From: Rallus limicola
Lineage: Eukaryota > Chordata > Aves > Gruiformes > Rallidae
Length of the DNA stretch: 64,000 bases
Assembly: GCA_022605955.1 (NCBI GenBank)
Contig: JAKCOZ010000221.1
Coordinates: 248,001-312,000 of the forward strand
Reading direction: 5' to 3'
Both the position numbers and the translations under genes were made by a program. Each line of letters starts with the position of its first letter. Position 1 is the first letter of the stretch. Under the pieces are notes generated by a model that saw only the letters and a list, made by a program, of their open reading frames with translations, was not told the DNA's origin and ran no database searches. Below, in pieces: positions 26,079 to 39,400 of the stretch.

Positions 26079-27464
26079 ATGCCTTTCCAGCCTAGCTTCT
26101 TTACTTTGGGAGTTATTGCTGGACGTTTAGCATGTTTTGAACTGCAGTCTGCTAGGGCCGAGAAAAGCACCGTAGGAGGTTCCAGGCATGTTCCCTCTTT
26201 CCAGGCAAAGGAAAAGGCTGAGAGCCAAAGTGACAGGGTCTGCTCGTGTGTCCTGTTAGGAGGTTTCAGACAAGCTATGCCTTTCAGGCCTAGCTTCTTT
26301 ACTTTGGGACTTATTGCTGGACGTTTAGCATGTTTTGAACTGCAGTCTGCTAGGGCCGAGAAAAGCACCGTAGGAGGTTCCAGGCATGTTCCCTCTTTCC
26401 AGGCAAAGGAAAAGGCTGAGAGCCAAAGTGACAGGGTCTGCTCGTGTGTCCTGTTAGGAGGTTTCAGACAAGCTATGCCTTTCAGGCCTCGCTTCTTTAC
26501 TTTGGGAGTTATTGCTGGACGTTTAGCATGTTTTGAACTGCAGTCTGCTAGGGCCGAGAAAAGCACCGTAGGAGGTTCCAGGCATGTTCCCTCTTTCCAG
26601 GCAAAGGAAAAGGCTGAGAGCCAAAGTGACAGGGTCTGCTCGTGTGTCCTTTTAGGAGGTTTCAGACGAGCTATGCCTTTCAGGCCTAGATTCTTTACTT
26701 TGGGAGTTATTGCTGGACGTTTAGCATGTTTTGAACTGCAGTCTGCTAGGGCCGAGAAAAGCACCGTAGGAGGTTCCAGGCATGTTCCCTCTTTCCAGGC
26801 AAAGGAAAAGGCTGAGAGCCAAAGTGACAGGGTCTGCTCGTGTGTCCTGTTAGGAGGTTTCAGACAAGCTATGCCTTTCAGGCCTAGCTTCTTTACTTTG
26901 GGAGTTATTGCTGGACGTTTAGCATGTTTTGAACTGCAGTCTGCTAGGGCCGAGAAAAGCACCGTAGGAGGTTCCAGGCATGTTCCCTCTTTCCAGGCAA
27001 AGGAAAAGGCTGAGAGCCAAAGTGACAGGGTCTGCTCGTGTGTCCTGTTAGGAGGTTTCAGACGAGCTATGCCTTTCAGGCCTAGCTTCTTTACTTTGGG
27101 AGTTATTGCTGGACGTTTAGCATGTTTTGAACTGCAGTCTGCTAGGGCCGAGAAAAGCACCGTAGGAGGTTCCAGGCATGTTCCCTCTTTCCAGGCAAAG
27201 GAAAAGGCTGAGAGCCAAAGTGACAGGGTCTGCTCGTGTGTCCTGTTAGGAGGTTTCAGACAAGCTATGCCTTGCAGGCCTAGCTTCTTTACTTTGGGAG
27301 TTATTGCTGGACGTTTAGCATGTTTTGAACTGCAGTCTGCTAGGGCCGAGAAAAGCACCGTAGGAGGTTCCAGGCATGTTCCCTCTTTCCAGGCAAAGGA
27401 AAAGGCTGAGAGCCAAAGTGACAGGGTCTGCTCGTGTGTCCTGTTAGGAGGTTTCAGACAAGCT
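26079..27464 (+). repeat. Seven-monomer block, copy B of a ~3.76-kb displaced pair
   Basis: Repeats the seven-monomer order of 22316-23701, including the otherwise rare gggacttatt at 26306 directly after a ttccagcc monomer. The caagct/cgagct endings differ in two monomers (those ending at 26870 and 27464), so the copies are near but not identical. Confidence 0.8.
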
Positions 27465-29444
27465 ATGCCTTTCAGGCCTAGCTTCTTTACTTTGGGAGTT
27501 ATTGCTGGACGTTTAGCATGTTTTGAACTGCAGTCTGCTAGGGCCGAGAAAAGCACCGTAGTAGGTTCCAGGCATGTTCCCTCTTTCCAGGCAAAGGAAA
27601 AGGCTGAGAGCCAAAGTGACAGGGTCTGCTCGTGTGTCCTGTTAGGAGGTTTCAGACAAGCTATGCCTTTCAGGCCTAGCTTCTTTACTTTGGGAGTTAT
27701 TGCTGGACGTTTAGCATGTTTTGAACTGCAGTCTGCTAGGGCCGAGAAAAGCACCGTAGGAGGTTCCAGGCATGTTCCCTCTTTCCAGGCAAAGGAAAAG
27801 GCTGAGAGCCAAAGTGACAGGGTCTGCTCGTGTGTCCTGTTAGGAGGTTTCAGACGAGCTATGCCTTTCAGGCCTAGCTTCTTTACTTTGGGAGTTATTG
27901 CTGGACGTTTAGCATGTTTTGAACTGCAGTCTGCTAGGGCCGAGAAAAGCACCGTAGGAGGTTCCAGGCATGTTCCCTCTTTCCAGGCAAAGGAAAAGGC
28001 TGAGAGCCAAAGTGACAGGGTCTGCTCGTGTGTCCTGTTAGGAGGTTTCAGACAAGCTATGCCTTTCAGGCCTAGCTTCTTTACTTTGGGAGTTATTGCT
28101 GGACGTTTAGCATGTTTTGAACTGCAGTCTGCTAGGGCCGAGAAAAGCACCGTAGGAGGTTCCAGGCATGTTCCCTCTTTCCAGGCAAAGGAAAAGGCTG
28201 AGAGCCAAAGTGACAGGGTCTGCTCGTGTGTCCTGTTAGGAGGTTTCAGACAAGCTATGCCTTTCAGGCCTAGCTTCTTTACTTTGGGAGTTATTGCTGG
28301 ACGTTTAGCATGTTTTGAACTGCAGTCTGCTAGGGCCGAGAAAAGCACCGTAGGAGGTTCCAGGCATGTTCCCTCTTTCCAGGCAAAGGAAAAGGCTGAG
28401 AGCCAAAGTGACAGGGTCTGCTCGTGTGTCCTGTTAGGAGGTTTCAGACAAGCTATGCCTTTCAGGCCTAGCTTCTTTACTTTGGGAGTTATTGCTGGAC
28501 GTTTAGCATGTTTTGAACTGCAGTCTGCTAGGGCCGAGAAAAGCACCGTAGGAGGTTCCAGGCATGTTCCCTCTTTCCAGGCAAAGGAAAAGGCTGAGAG
28601 CCAAAGTGACAGGGTCTGCTCGTGTGTCCTGTTAGGAGGTTTCAGACAAGCTATGCCTTTCAGGCCTAGCTTCTTTACTTTGGGAGTTATTGCTGGACGT
28701 TTAGCATGTTTTGAACTGCAGTCTGCTAGGGCCGAGAAAAGCACCGTAGGAGGTTCCAGGCATGTTCCCTCTTTCCAGGCAAAGGAAAAGGCTGAGAGCC
28801 AAAGTGACAGGGTCTGCTCGTGTGTCCTGTTAGGAGGTTTCAGACAAGCTATGCCTTTCAGGCCTTGCTTCTTTACTTTGGGAGTTATTGCTGGACGTTT
28901 AGCATGTTTTGAACTGCAGTCTGCTAGGGCCGAGAAAAGCACCGTAGGAGGTTCCAGGCATGTTCCCTCTTTCCAGGCAAAGGAAAAGGCTGAGAGCCAA
29001 AGTGACAGGGTCTGCTCGTGTGTCCTGTTAGGAGGTTTCAGACAAGCTATGCCTTTCAGGCCTAGCTTCTTTACTTTGGGAGTTATTGCTGGACGTTTAG
29101 CATGTTTTGAACTGCAGTCTGCTAGGGCCGAGAAAAGCACCGTAGGAGGTTCCAGGCATGTTCCCTCTTTCCAGGCAAAGGAAAAGGCTGAGAGCCAAAG
29201 TGACAGGGTCTGCTCGTGTGTCCTGTTAGGAGGTTTCAGACAAGCTATGCCTTTCAGGCCTAGCTTCTTTACTTTGGGAGTTATTGCTGGACGTTTAGCA
29301 TGTTTTGAACTGCAGTCTGCTAGGGCCGAGAAAAGCACCGTAGGAGGTTCCAGGCATGTTCCCTCTTTCCAGGCAAAGGAAAAGGCTGAGAGCCAAAGTG
29401 ACAGGGTCTGCTCGTGTGTCCTGTTAGGAGGTTTCAGACAAGCT

Positions 29445-30038
29445 ATGCCTTTCAGGCCTAGATTCTTTACTTTGGGAGTTATTGCTGGACGTTTAGCATG
29501 TTTTGAACTGCAGTCTGCTAGGGCCGAGAAAAGCACCGTAGGAGGTTCCAGGCATGTTCCCTCTTTCCAGGCAAAGGAAAAGGCTGAGAGCCAAAGTGAC
29601 AGGGTCTGCTCGTGTGTCCTGTTAGGAGGTTTCAGACAAGCTATTCCTTGCAGGCCTAGCTTCTTTACTTTGGGAGTTATTTCTGGACGTTTAGCATGTT
29701 TTGAACTGCAGTCTGCTAGGGCCGAGAAAAGCACCGTAGGAGGTTCCAGGCATGTTCCCTCTTTCCAGGCAAAGGAAAAGGCTGAGAGCCAAAGTGACAG
29801 GGTCTGCTCGTGTGTCCTGTTAGGAGGTTTCAGACGAGCTATGCCTTTCCAGCCTAGCTTCTTTACTTTGGGAGTTATTGCTGGACGTTTAGCATGTTTT
29901 GAACTGCAGTCTGCTAGGGCCGAGAAAAGCACCGTAGGAGGTTCCAGGCATGTTCCCTCTTTCCAGGCAAAGGAAAAGGCTGAGAGCCAAAGTGACAGGG
30001 TCTGCTCGTGTGTCCTGTTAGGAGGTTTCAGACGAGCT
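29445..30038 (+). repeat. A-B-C cassette 1 (ctagattc / attccttgc / ttccagcc)
   Basis: Three adjacent variant monomers: A with ctagattc, B with ctattccttgcagg (the usual ATG is ATT) plus ttatttctgg, and C with ctttccagcc. This fixed trio recurs seven times between 29 and 62 kb and is the most recognisable landmark of the middle and right domains. Confidence 0.85.
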
Positions 30039-30434
30039 ATGCCTTTCAGGCCTAGCTTCTTTACTTTGGGAGTTATTGCTGGACGTTTAGCATGTTTTGA
30101 ACTGCAGTCTGCTAGGGCCGAGAAAAGCACCGTAGGAGGTTCCAGGCATGTTCCCTCTTTCCAGGCAAAGGAAAAGGCTGAGAGCCAAAGTGACAGGGTC
30201 TGCTCGTGTGTCCTGTTAGGAGGTTTCAGACAAGCTATGCCTTTCAGGCCTAGCTTCTTTACTTTGGGAGTTATTGCTGGACGTTTAGCATGTTTTGAAC
30301 TGCAGTCTGCTAGGGCCGAGAAAAGCACCGTAGGAGGTTCCAGGCATGTTCCCTCTTTCCAGGCAAAGGAAAAGGCTGAGAGCCAAAGTGACAGGGTCTG
30401 CTCGTGTGTCCTGTTAGGAGGTTTCAGACAAGCT

Positions 30435-31622
30435 ATGCCTTTCAGGCCTAGCTTCTTTACTTTGGGAGTTATTGCTGGACGTTTAGCATGTTTTGAACTG
30501 CAGTCTGCTAGGGCCGAGAAAAGCACCGTAGGAGGTTCCAGGCATGTTCCCTCTTTCAAGGCAAAGGAAAAGGCTGAGAGCCAAAGTGACAGGGTCTGCT
30601 CGTGTGTCCTGTTAGGAGGTTTCAGACAAGCTATGCCTTTCAGGCCTAGCTTCTTTCCTTTGGGAGTTATTGCTGGACGTTTAGCATGTTTTGAACTGCA
30701 GTCTGCTAGGGCCGAGAAAAGCACCGTAGGAGGTTCCAGGCATGTTCCCTCTTTCCAGGCAAAGGAAAAGGCTGAGAGCCAAAGTGACAGGGTCTGCTCG
30801 TGTGTCCTGTTAGGAGGTTTCAGACAAGCTATGCCTTTCAGGCCTAGCTTCTTTACTTTGGGAGTTATTGCTGGACGTTTAGCATGTTTTGAACTGCAGT
30901 CTGCTAGGGCCGAGAAAAGCACCGTAGGAGGTTCCAGGCATGTTCCCTCTTTCCAGGCAAAGGAAAAGGCTGAGAGCCAAAGTGACAGGGTCTGCTCGTG
31001 TGTCCTGTTAGGAGGTTTCAGACAAGCTATGCCTTTCAGGCCTAGCTTCTTTACTTTGGGAGTTATTGCTGGACGTTTAGCATGTTTTGAACTGCAGTCT
31101 GCTAGGGCCGAGAAAAGCACCGTAGGAGGTTCCAGGCATGTTCCCTCTTTCAAGGCAAAGGAAAAGGCTGAGAGCCAAAGTGACAGGGTCTGCTCGTGTG
31201 TCCTGTTAGGAGGTTTCAGACAAGCTATGCCTTTCAGGCCTAGCTTCTTTCCTTTGGGAGTTATTGCTGGACGTTTAGCATGTTTTGAACTGCAGTCTGC
31301 TAGGGCCGAGAAAAGCACCGTAGGAGGTTCCAGGCATGTTCCCTCTTTCCAGGCAAAGGAAAAGGCTGAGAGCCAAAGTGACAGGGTCTGCTCGTGTGTC
31401 CTGTTAGGAGGTTTCAGACGAGCTATGCCTTTCAGGCCTAGCTTCTTTACTTTGGGAGTTATTGCTGGACGTTTAGCATGTTTTGAACTGCAGTCTGCTA
31501 GGGCCGAGAAAAGCACCGTAGGAGGTTCCAGGCATGTTCCCTCTTTCCAGGCAAAGGAAAAGGCTGAGAGCCAAAGTGACAGGGTCTGCTCGTGTGTCCT
31601 GTTAGGAGGTTTCAGACAAGCT
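30435..31622 (+). repeat. Trimeric duplication, two 594-bp units
   Basis: The rare pair ctttcaagg (30557) and tttcctttggg (30654) on adjacent monomers recurs 594 bases later (31151, 31248). Units are 30435-31028 and 31029-31622. A single tttcctttggg monomer also occurs at 41917. Confidence 0.85.
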
Positions 31623-32810
31623 ATGCCTTTCAGGCCTAGCTTCTTTACTTTGGGAGTTATTGCTGGACGTTTAGCATGTTTTGAACTGCAGTCTGCTAGG
31701 GCCGAGAAAAGCACCGTAGGAGGTTCCAGGCATGTTCCCTCTTTCCAGGCAAAGGAAAAGGCTGAGAGCCAAAGTGACAGGGTCTGCTCGTGTGTCCTGT
31801 TAGGAGGTTTCAGACAAGCTATGCCTTTCAGGCCTAGCTTCTTTACTTTGGGAGTTATTGCTGGACGTTTAGCATGTTTTGAACTGCAGTCTGCTAGGGC
31901 CGAGAAAAGCACCGTAGGAGGTTCCAGGCATGTTCCCTCTTTCCAGGCAAAGGAAAAGGCTGAGAGCCAAAGTGACAGGGTCTGCTCGTGTGTCCTGTTA
32001 GGAGGTTTCAGACGAGCTATGCCTTTCAGGCCTAGCTTCTTTACTTTGGGAGTTATTGCTGGACGTTTAGCATGTTTTGAACTGCAGTCTGCTAGGGCCG
32101 AGAAAAGCACCGTAGGAGGTTCCAGGCATGTTCCCTCTTTCCAGGCAAAGGAAAAGGCTGAGAGCCAAAGTGACAGGGTCTGCTCGTGTGTCCTGTTAGG
32201 AGGTTTCAGACGAGCTATGCCTTTCAGGCCTCGCTTCTTTACTTTGGGAGTTATTGCTGGACGTTTAGCATGTTTTGAACTGCAGTCTGCTAGGGCCGAG
32301 AAAAGCACCGTAGGAGGTTCCAGGCATGTTCCCTCTTTCCAGGCAAAGGAAAAGGCTGAGAGCCAAAGTGACAGGGTCTGCTCGTGTGTTCTGTTAGGAG
32401 GTTTCAGACAAGCTATGCCTTTCAGGCCTAGCTTCTTTACTTTGGGAGTTATGTCTGGACGTTTAGCATGTTTTGAACTGCAGTCTGCTAGGGCCGAGAA
32501 AAGCACCGTAGGAGGTTCCAGGCATGTTCCCTCTTTCCAGGCAAAGGAAAAGGCTGAGAGCCAAAGTGACAGGGTCTGCTCGTGTGTCCTGTTAGGAGGT
32601 TTCAGACAAGCTATGCCTTTCAGGCCTAGCTTCTTTACTTTGGGAGTTATTGCTGGACGTTTAGCATGTTTTGAACTGCAGTCTGCTAGGGCCGAGAAAA
32701 GCACCGTAGGAGGTTCCAGGCATGTTCCCTCTTTCCAGGCAAAGGAAAAGGCTGAGAGCCAAAGTGACAGGGTCTGCTCGTGTGTCCTGTTAGGAGGTTT
32801 CAGACAAGCT

Positions 32811-33403
32811 ATGCCTTTCAGGCCTAGATTCCTTACTTTGGGAGTTATTGCTGGACGGTTAGCATGTTTTGAACTGCAGTCTGCTAGGGCCGAGAAAAGC
32901 ACCGTAGGAGGTTCCAGGCATGTTCCCTCTTTCCAGGCAAAGGAAAAGGCTGAGAGCCAAAGTGACAGGGTCTGCTCGTGTGTCCTGTTAGGAGGTTTCA
33001 GACAAGCTATTCCTTGCAGGCCTAGCTTCTTTATTTGGGAGTTATTTCTGGACGTTTAGCATGTTTTGAACTGCAGTCTGCTAGGGCCGAGAAAAGCACC
33101 GTAGGAGGTTCCAGGCATGTTCCCTCTTTCCAGGCAAAGGAAAAGGCTGAGAGCCAAAGTGACAGGGTCTGCTCGTGTGTCCTGTTAGGAGGTTTCAGAC
33201 GAGCTATGCCTTTCCAGCCTAGCTTCTTTACTTTGGGAGTTATTGCTGGACGTTTAGCATGTTTTGAACTGCAGTCTGCTAGGGCCGAGAAAAGCACCGT
33301 AGGAGGTTCCAGGCATGTTCCCTCTTTCCAGGCAAAGGAAAAGGCTGAGAGCCAAAGTGACAGGGTCTGCTCGTGTGTCCTGTTAGGAGGTTTCAGACGA
33401 GCT
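32811..33403 (+). repeat. A-B-C cassette 2, with 1-bp deletion in B
   Basis: A has tagattcctta and ggacggttag; B has ctattccttgcagg and ttatttctgg but lacks one base near 33033 (tttatttggg for tttactttggg); C has ttccagcc. A related A-C pair without B lies at 33800-34195, where a B monomer seems to have been lost. Confidence 0.85.
33028..33040 (+). other. 1-bp deletion in a B-type monomer
   Basis: cttctttatttggg replaces cttctttactttggg; one base is lost. It is in the B monomer of cassette 2. Confidence 0.95.
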
Positions 33404-36400
33404 ATGCCTTTCAGGCCTAGCTTCTTTACTTTGGGAGTTATTGCTGGACGTTTAGCATGTTTTGAACTGCAGTCTGCTAGGGCCGAGAAAAGCACCGTAG
33501 GAGGTTCCAGGCATGTTCCCTCTTTCCAGGCAAAGGAAAAGGCTGAGAGCCAAAGTGACAGGGTCTGCTCGTGTGTCCTGTTAGGCGGTTTCAGACAAGC
33601 TATGCCTTTCAGGCCTAGCTTCTTTACTTTGGGAGTTATTGCTGGACGTTTAGCATGTTTTGAACTGCAGTCTGCTAGGGCCGAGAAAAGCACCGTAGGA
33701 GGTTCCAGGCATGTTCCCTCTTTCCAGGCAAAGGAAAAGGCTGAGAGCCAAAGTGACAGGGTCTGCTCGTGTGTCCTGTTAGGAGGTTTCAGACAAGCTA
33801 TGCCTTTCAGGCCTAGATTCCTTACTTTGGGAGTTATTGCTGGACGGTTAGCATGTTTTGAACTGCAGTCTGCTAGGGCCGAGAAAAGCACCGTAGGAGG
33901 TTCCAGGCATGTTCCCTCTTTCCAGGCAAAGGAAAAGGCTGAGAGCCAAAGTGACAGGGTCTGCTCGTGTGTCCTGTTAGGAGGTTTCAGACGAGCTATG
34001 CCTTTCCAGCCTAGCTTCTTTACTTTGGGAGTTATTGCTGGACGTTTAGCATGTTTTGAACTGCAGTCTGCTAGGGCCGAGAAAAGCACCGTAGGAGGTT
34101 CCAGGCATGTTCCCTCTTTCCAGGCAAAGGAAAAGGCTGAGAGCCAAAGTGACAGGGTCTGCTCGTGTGTCCTGTTAGGAGGTTTCAGACGAGCTATGCC
34201 TTTCAGGCCTAGCTTCTTTACTTTGGGAGTTATTGCTGGACGTTTAGCATGTTTTGAACTGCAGTCTGCTAGGGCCGAGAAAAGCACCGTACGAGGTTCC
34301 AGGCATGTTCCCTCTTTCCAGGCAAAGGAAAAGGCTGAGAGCCAAAGTGACAGGGTCTGCTCGTGTGTCCTGTTAGGAGGTTTCAGACAAGCTATGCCTT
34401 TCAGGCCTAGCTTCTTTACTTTGGGAGTTATTGCTGGACGTTTAGCATGTTTTGAACTGCAGTCTGCTAGGGCCGAGAAAAGCACCGTAGGAGGTTCCAG
34501 GCATGTTCCCTCTTTCCAGGCAAAGGAAAAGGCTGAGAGCCAAAGTGACAGGGTCTGCTCGTGTGTCCTGTTAGGAGGTTTCAGACAAGCTATGCCTTTC
34601 AGGCCTAGCTTCTTTACTTTGGGAGTTATTGCTGGATGTTTAGCATGTTTTGAACTGCAGTCTGCTAGGGCCGAGAAAAGCACCGTAGGAGGTTCCAGGC
34701 ATGTTCCCTCTTTCCAGGCAAAGGAAAAGGCTGAGAGCCAAAGTGACAGGGTCTGCTCGTGTGTCCTGTTAGGAGGTTTCAGACGAGCTATGCCTTTCAG
34801 GCCTAGCTTCTTTACTTTGGGAGTTATTGCTGGACGTTTAGCATGTTTTGAACTGCAGTCTGCTAGGGCCGAGAAAAGCACCGTAGGAGGTTCCAGGCAT
34901 GTTCCCTCTTTCCAGGCAAAGGAAAAGGCTGAGAGCCAAAGTGACAGGGTCTGCTCGTGTGTCCTGTTAGGAGGTTTCAGACAAGCTATGCCTTTCAGGC
35001 CTAGCTTCTTTACTTTGGGAGTTATTGCTGGACGTTTAGCATGTTTTGAACTGCAGTCTGCTAGGGCCGAGAAAAGCACCGTAGGAGGTTCCAGGCATGT
35101 TCCCTCTTTCCAGGCAAAGGAAAAGGCTGAGAGCCAAAGTGACAGGGTCTGCTCGTGTGTCCTGTTAGGAGGTTTCAGACAAGCTATGCCTTTCAGGCCT
35201 AGCTTCTTTACTTTGGGAGTTATTGCTGGACGTTTAGCATGTTTTGAACTGCAGTCTGCTAGGGCCGAGAAAAGCACCGTAGGAGGTTCCAGGCATGTTC
35301 CCTCTTTCCAGGCAAAGGAAAAGGCTGAGAGCCAAAGTGACAGGGTCTGCTCGTGTGTCCTGTTAGGAGGTTTCAGACAAGCTATGCCTTTCAGGCCTAG
35401 CTTCTTTACTTTGGGAGTTATTGCTGGACGTTTAGCATGTTTTGAACTGCAGTCTGCTAGGGCCGAGAAAAGCACCGTAGGAGGTTCCAGGCATGTTCCC
35501 TCTTTCCAGGCAAAGGAAAAGGCTGAGAGCCAAAGTGACAGGGTCTGCTCGTGTGTCCTGTTAGGAGGTTTCAGACAAGCTATGCCTTGCAGGCCTAGCT
35601 TCTTTACTTTGGGAGTTATTGCTGGACGTTTAGCATGTTTTGAACTGCAGTCTGCTAGGGCCGAGAAAAGCACCGTAGGAGGTTCCAGGCATGTTCCCTC
35701 TTTCCAGGCAAAGGAAAAGGCTGAGAGCCAAAGTGACAGGGTCTGCTCGTGTGTCCTGTTAGGAGGTTTCAGACAAGCTATGCCTTTCAGGCCTAGCTTC
35801 TTTACTTTGGGAGTTATTGCTGGACGTTTAGCATGTTTTGAACTGCAGTCTGCTAGGGCCGAGAAAAGCACCGTAGGAGGTTCCAGGCATGTTCCCTCTT
35901 TCCAGGCAAAGGAAAAGGCTGAGAGCCAAAGTGACAGGGTCTGCTCGTGTGTCCTGTTAGGAGGTTTCAGACAAGCTATGCCTTTCAGGCCTAGCTTCTT
36001 TACTTTGGGAGTTATTGCTGGACGTTTAGCATGTTTTGAACTGCAGTCTGCTAGGGCCGAGAAAAGCACCGTAGGAGGTTCCAGGCATGTTCCCTCTTTC
36101 CAGGCAAAGGAAAAGGCTGAGAGCCAAAGTGACAGGGTCTGCTCGTGTGTCCTGTTAGGAGGTTTCAGACGAGCTATGCCTTTCAGGCCTAGCTTCTTTA
36201 CTTTGGGAGTTATTGCTGGACGTTTAGCATGTTTTGAACTGCAGTCTGCTAGGGCCGAGAAAAGCACCGTAGGAGGTTCCAGGCATGTTCCCTCTTTCCA
36301 GGCAAAGGAAAAGGCTGAGAGCCAAAGTGACAGGGTCTGCTCGTGTGTCCTGTTAGGAGGTTTCAGACAAGCTATGCCTTTCAGGCCTAGCTTCTTTACT

Positions 36401-39400
36401 TTGGGAGTTATTGCTGGACGTTTAGCATGTTTTGAACTGCAGTCTGCTAGGGCCGAGAAAAGCACCGTAGGAGGTTCCAGGCATGTTCCCTCTTTCCAGG
36501 CAAAGGAAAAGGCTGAGAGCCAAAGTGACAGGGTCTGCTCGTGTGTCCTGTTAGGAGGTTTCAGACGAGCTATGCCTTTCAGGCCTAGCTTCTTTACTTT
36601 GGGAGTTATTGCTGGACGTTTAGCATGTTTTGAACTGCAGTCTGCTAGGGCCGAGAAAAGCACCGTAGGAGGTTCCAGGCATGTTCCCTCTTTCCAGGCA
36701 AAGGAAAAGGCTGAGAGCCAAAGTGACAGGGTCTGCTCGTGTGTCCTGTTAGGAGGTTTCAGACGAGCTATGCCTTTCAGGCCTAGCTTCTTTACTTTGG
36801 GAGTTATTGCTGGACGTTTAGCATGTTTTGAACTGCAGTCTGCTAGGGCCGAGAAAAGCACCGTAGGAGGTTCCAGGCATGTTCCCTCTTTCCAGGCAAA
36901 GGAAAAGGCTGAGAGCCAAAGTGACAGGGTCTGCTCGTGTGTCCTGTTAGGAGGTTTCAGACGAGCTATGCCTTTCAGGCCTAGCTTCTTTACTTTGGGA
37001 GTTATTGCTGGACGTTTAGCATGTTTTGAACTGCAGTCTGCTAGGGCCGAGAAAAGCACCGTAGGAGGTTCCAGGCATGTTCCCTCTTTCCAGGCAAAGG
37101 AAAAGGCTGAGAGCCAAAGTGACAGGGTCTGCTCGTGTGTCCTGTTAGGAGGTTTCAGACAAGCTATGCCTTTCAGGCCTAGCTTCTTTACTTTGGGAGT
37201 TATTGCTGGACGTTTAGCATGTTTTGAACTGCAGTCTGCTAGGGCCGAGAAAAGCACCGTAGGAGGTTCCAGGCATGTTCCCTCTTTCCAGGCAAAGGAA
37301 AAGGCTGAGAGCCAAAGTGACAGGGTCTGCTCGTGTGTCCTGTTAGGAGGTTTCAGACAAGCTATGCCTTTCAGGCCTAGCTTCTTTACTTTGGGAGTTA
37401 TTGCTGGACGTTTAGCATGTTTTGAACTGCAGTCTGCTAGGGCCGAGAAAAGCACCGTAGGAGGTTCCAGGCATGTTCCCTCTTTCCAGGCAAAGGAAAA
37501 GGCTGAGAGCCAAAGTGACAGGGTCTGCTCGTGTGTCCTGTTAGGAGGTTTCAGACGAGCTATGCCTTTCAGGCCTAGCTTCTTTACTTTGGGAGTTATT
37601 GCTGGACGTTTAGCATGTTTTGAACTGCAGTCTGCTAGGGCCGAGAAAAGCACCGTAGAAGGTTCCAGGCATGTTCCCTCTTTCCAGGCAAAGGAAAAGG
37701 CTGAGAGCCAAAGTGACAGGGTCTGCTCGTGTGTCCTGTTAGGAGGTTTCAGACAAGCTATGCCTTTCAGGCCTAGCTTCTTTACTTTGGGAGTTATTGC
37801 TGGACGTTTAGCATGTTTTGAACTGCAGTCTGCTAGGGCCGAGAAAAGCACCGTAGGAGGTTCCAGGCATGTTCCCTCTTTCCAGGCAAAGGAAAAGGCT
37901 GAGAGCCAAAGTGACAGGGTCTGCTCGTGTGTCCTGTTAGGAGGTTTCAGACAAGCTATGCCTTTCAGGCCTAGCTTCTTTACTTTGGGAGTTATTGCTG
38001 GACGTTTAGCATGTTTTGAACTGCAGTCTGCTAGGGCCGAGAAAAGCACCGTAGGAGGTTCCAGGCATGTTCCCTCTTTCCAGGCAAAGGAAAAGGCTGA
38101 GAGCCAAAGTGACAGGGTCTGCTCGTGTGTCCTGTTAGGAGGTTTCAGACAAGCTATGCCTTTCAGGCCTAGCTTCTTTACTTTGGGAGTTATTGCTGGA
38201 CGTTTAGCATGTTTTGAACTGCAGTCTGCTAGGGCCGAGAAAAGCACCGTAGGAGGTTCCAGGCATGTTCCCTCTTTCCAGGCAAAGGAAAAGGCTGAGA
38301 GCCAAAGTGACAGGGTCTGCTCGTGTGTCCTGTTAGGAGGTTTCAGACGAGCTATGCCTTTCAGGCCTAGCTTCTTTACTTTGGGAGTTATTGCTGGACG
38401 TTTAGCATGTTTTGAACTGCAGTCTGCTAGGGCCGAGAAAAGCACCGTAGGAGGTTCCAGGCATGTTCCCTCTTTCCAGGCAAAGGAAAAGGCTGAGAGC
38501 CAAAGTGACAGGGTCTGCTCGTGTGTCCTTTTAGGAGGTTTCAGACGAGCTATGACTTTCAGGCCTAGCTTCTTTACTTTGGGAGTTATTGCTGGACGTT
38601 TAGCATGTTTTGAACTGCAGTCTGCTAGGGCCGAGAAAAGCACCGTAGGAGGTTCCAGGCATGTTCCCTCTTTCCAGGCAAAGGAAAAGGCTGAGAGCCA
38701 AAGTGACAGGGTCTGCTCGTGTGTCCTGTTAGGAGGTTTCAGACAAGCTATGCCTTTCATGCCTAGCTTCTTTACTTTGGGAGTTATTGCTGGACGTTTA
38801 GCATGTTTTGAACTGCAGTCTGCTAGGGCCGAGAAAAGCACCGTAGGAGGTTCCAGGCATGTTCCCTCTTTCCAGGCAAAGGAAAAGGCTGAGAGCCAAA
38901 GTGACAGGGTCTGCTCGTGTGTCCTGTTAGGAGGTTTCAGACAAGCTATGCCTTTCAGGCCTAGCCTCTTTATGTTGGGAGTTAATGCTGGACGTTTAGC
39001 ATGTTTTGAACTGCAGTCTGCTAGGGCCGAGAAAAGCACCGTAGGAGGTTCCAGGCATGTTCCCTCTTTCCAGGCAAAGGAAAAGGCTGAGAGCCAAAGT
39101 GACAGGGTCTGCTCGTGTGTCCTTTTAGGAGGTTTCAGACGAGCTATGCCTTTCAGGCCTAGATTCTTTACTTTGGGAGTTATTGCTGGACGTTTAGCAT
39201 GTTTTGAACTGCAGTCTGCTAGGGCCGAGAAAAGCACCGTAGGAGGTTCCAGGCATGTTCCCTCTTTCCAGGCAAAGGAAAAGGCTGAGAGCCAAAGTGA
39301 CAGGGTCTGCTCGTGTGTCCTGTTAGGAGGTTTCAGACGAGCTATGCCTTTCAGGCCTAGCTTCTTTACTTTGGGAGTTATTGCTGGACGTTTAGCATGT

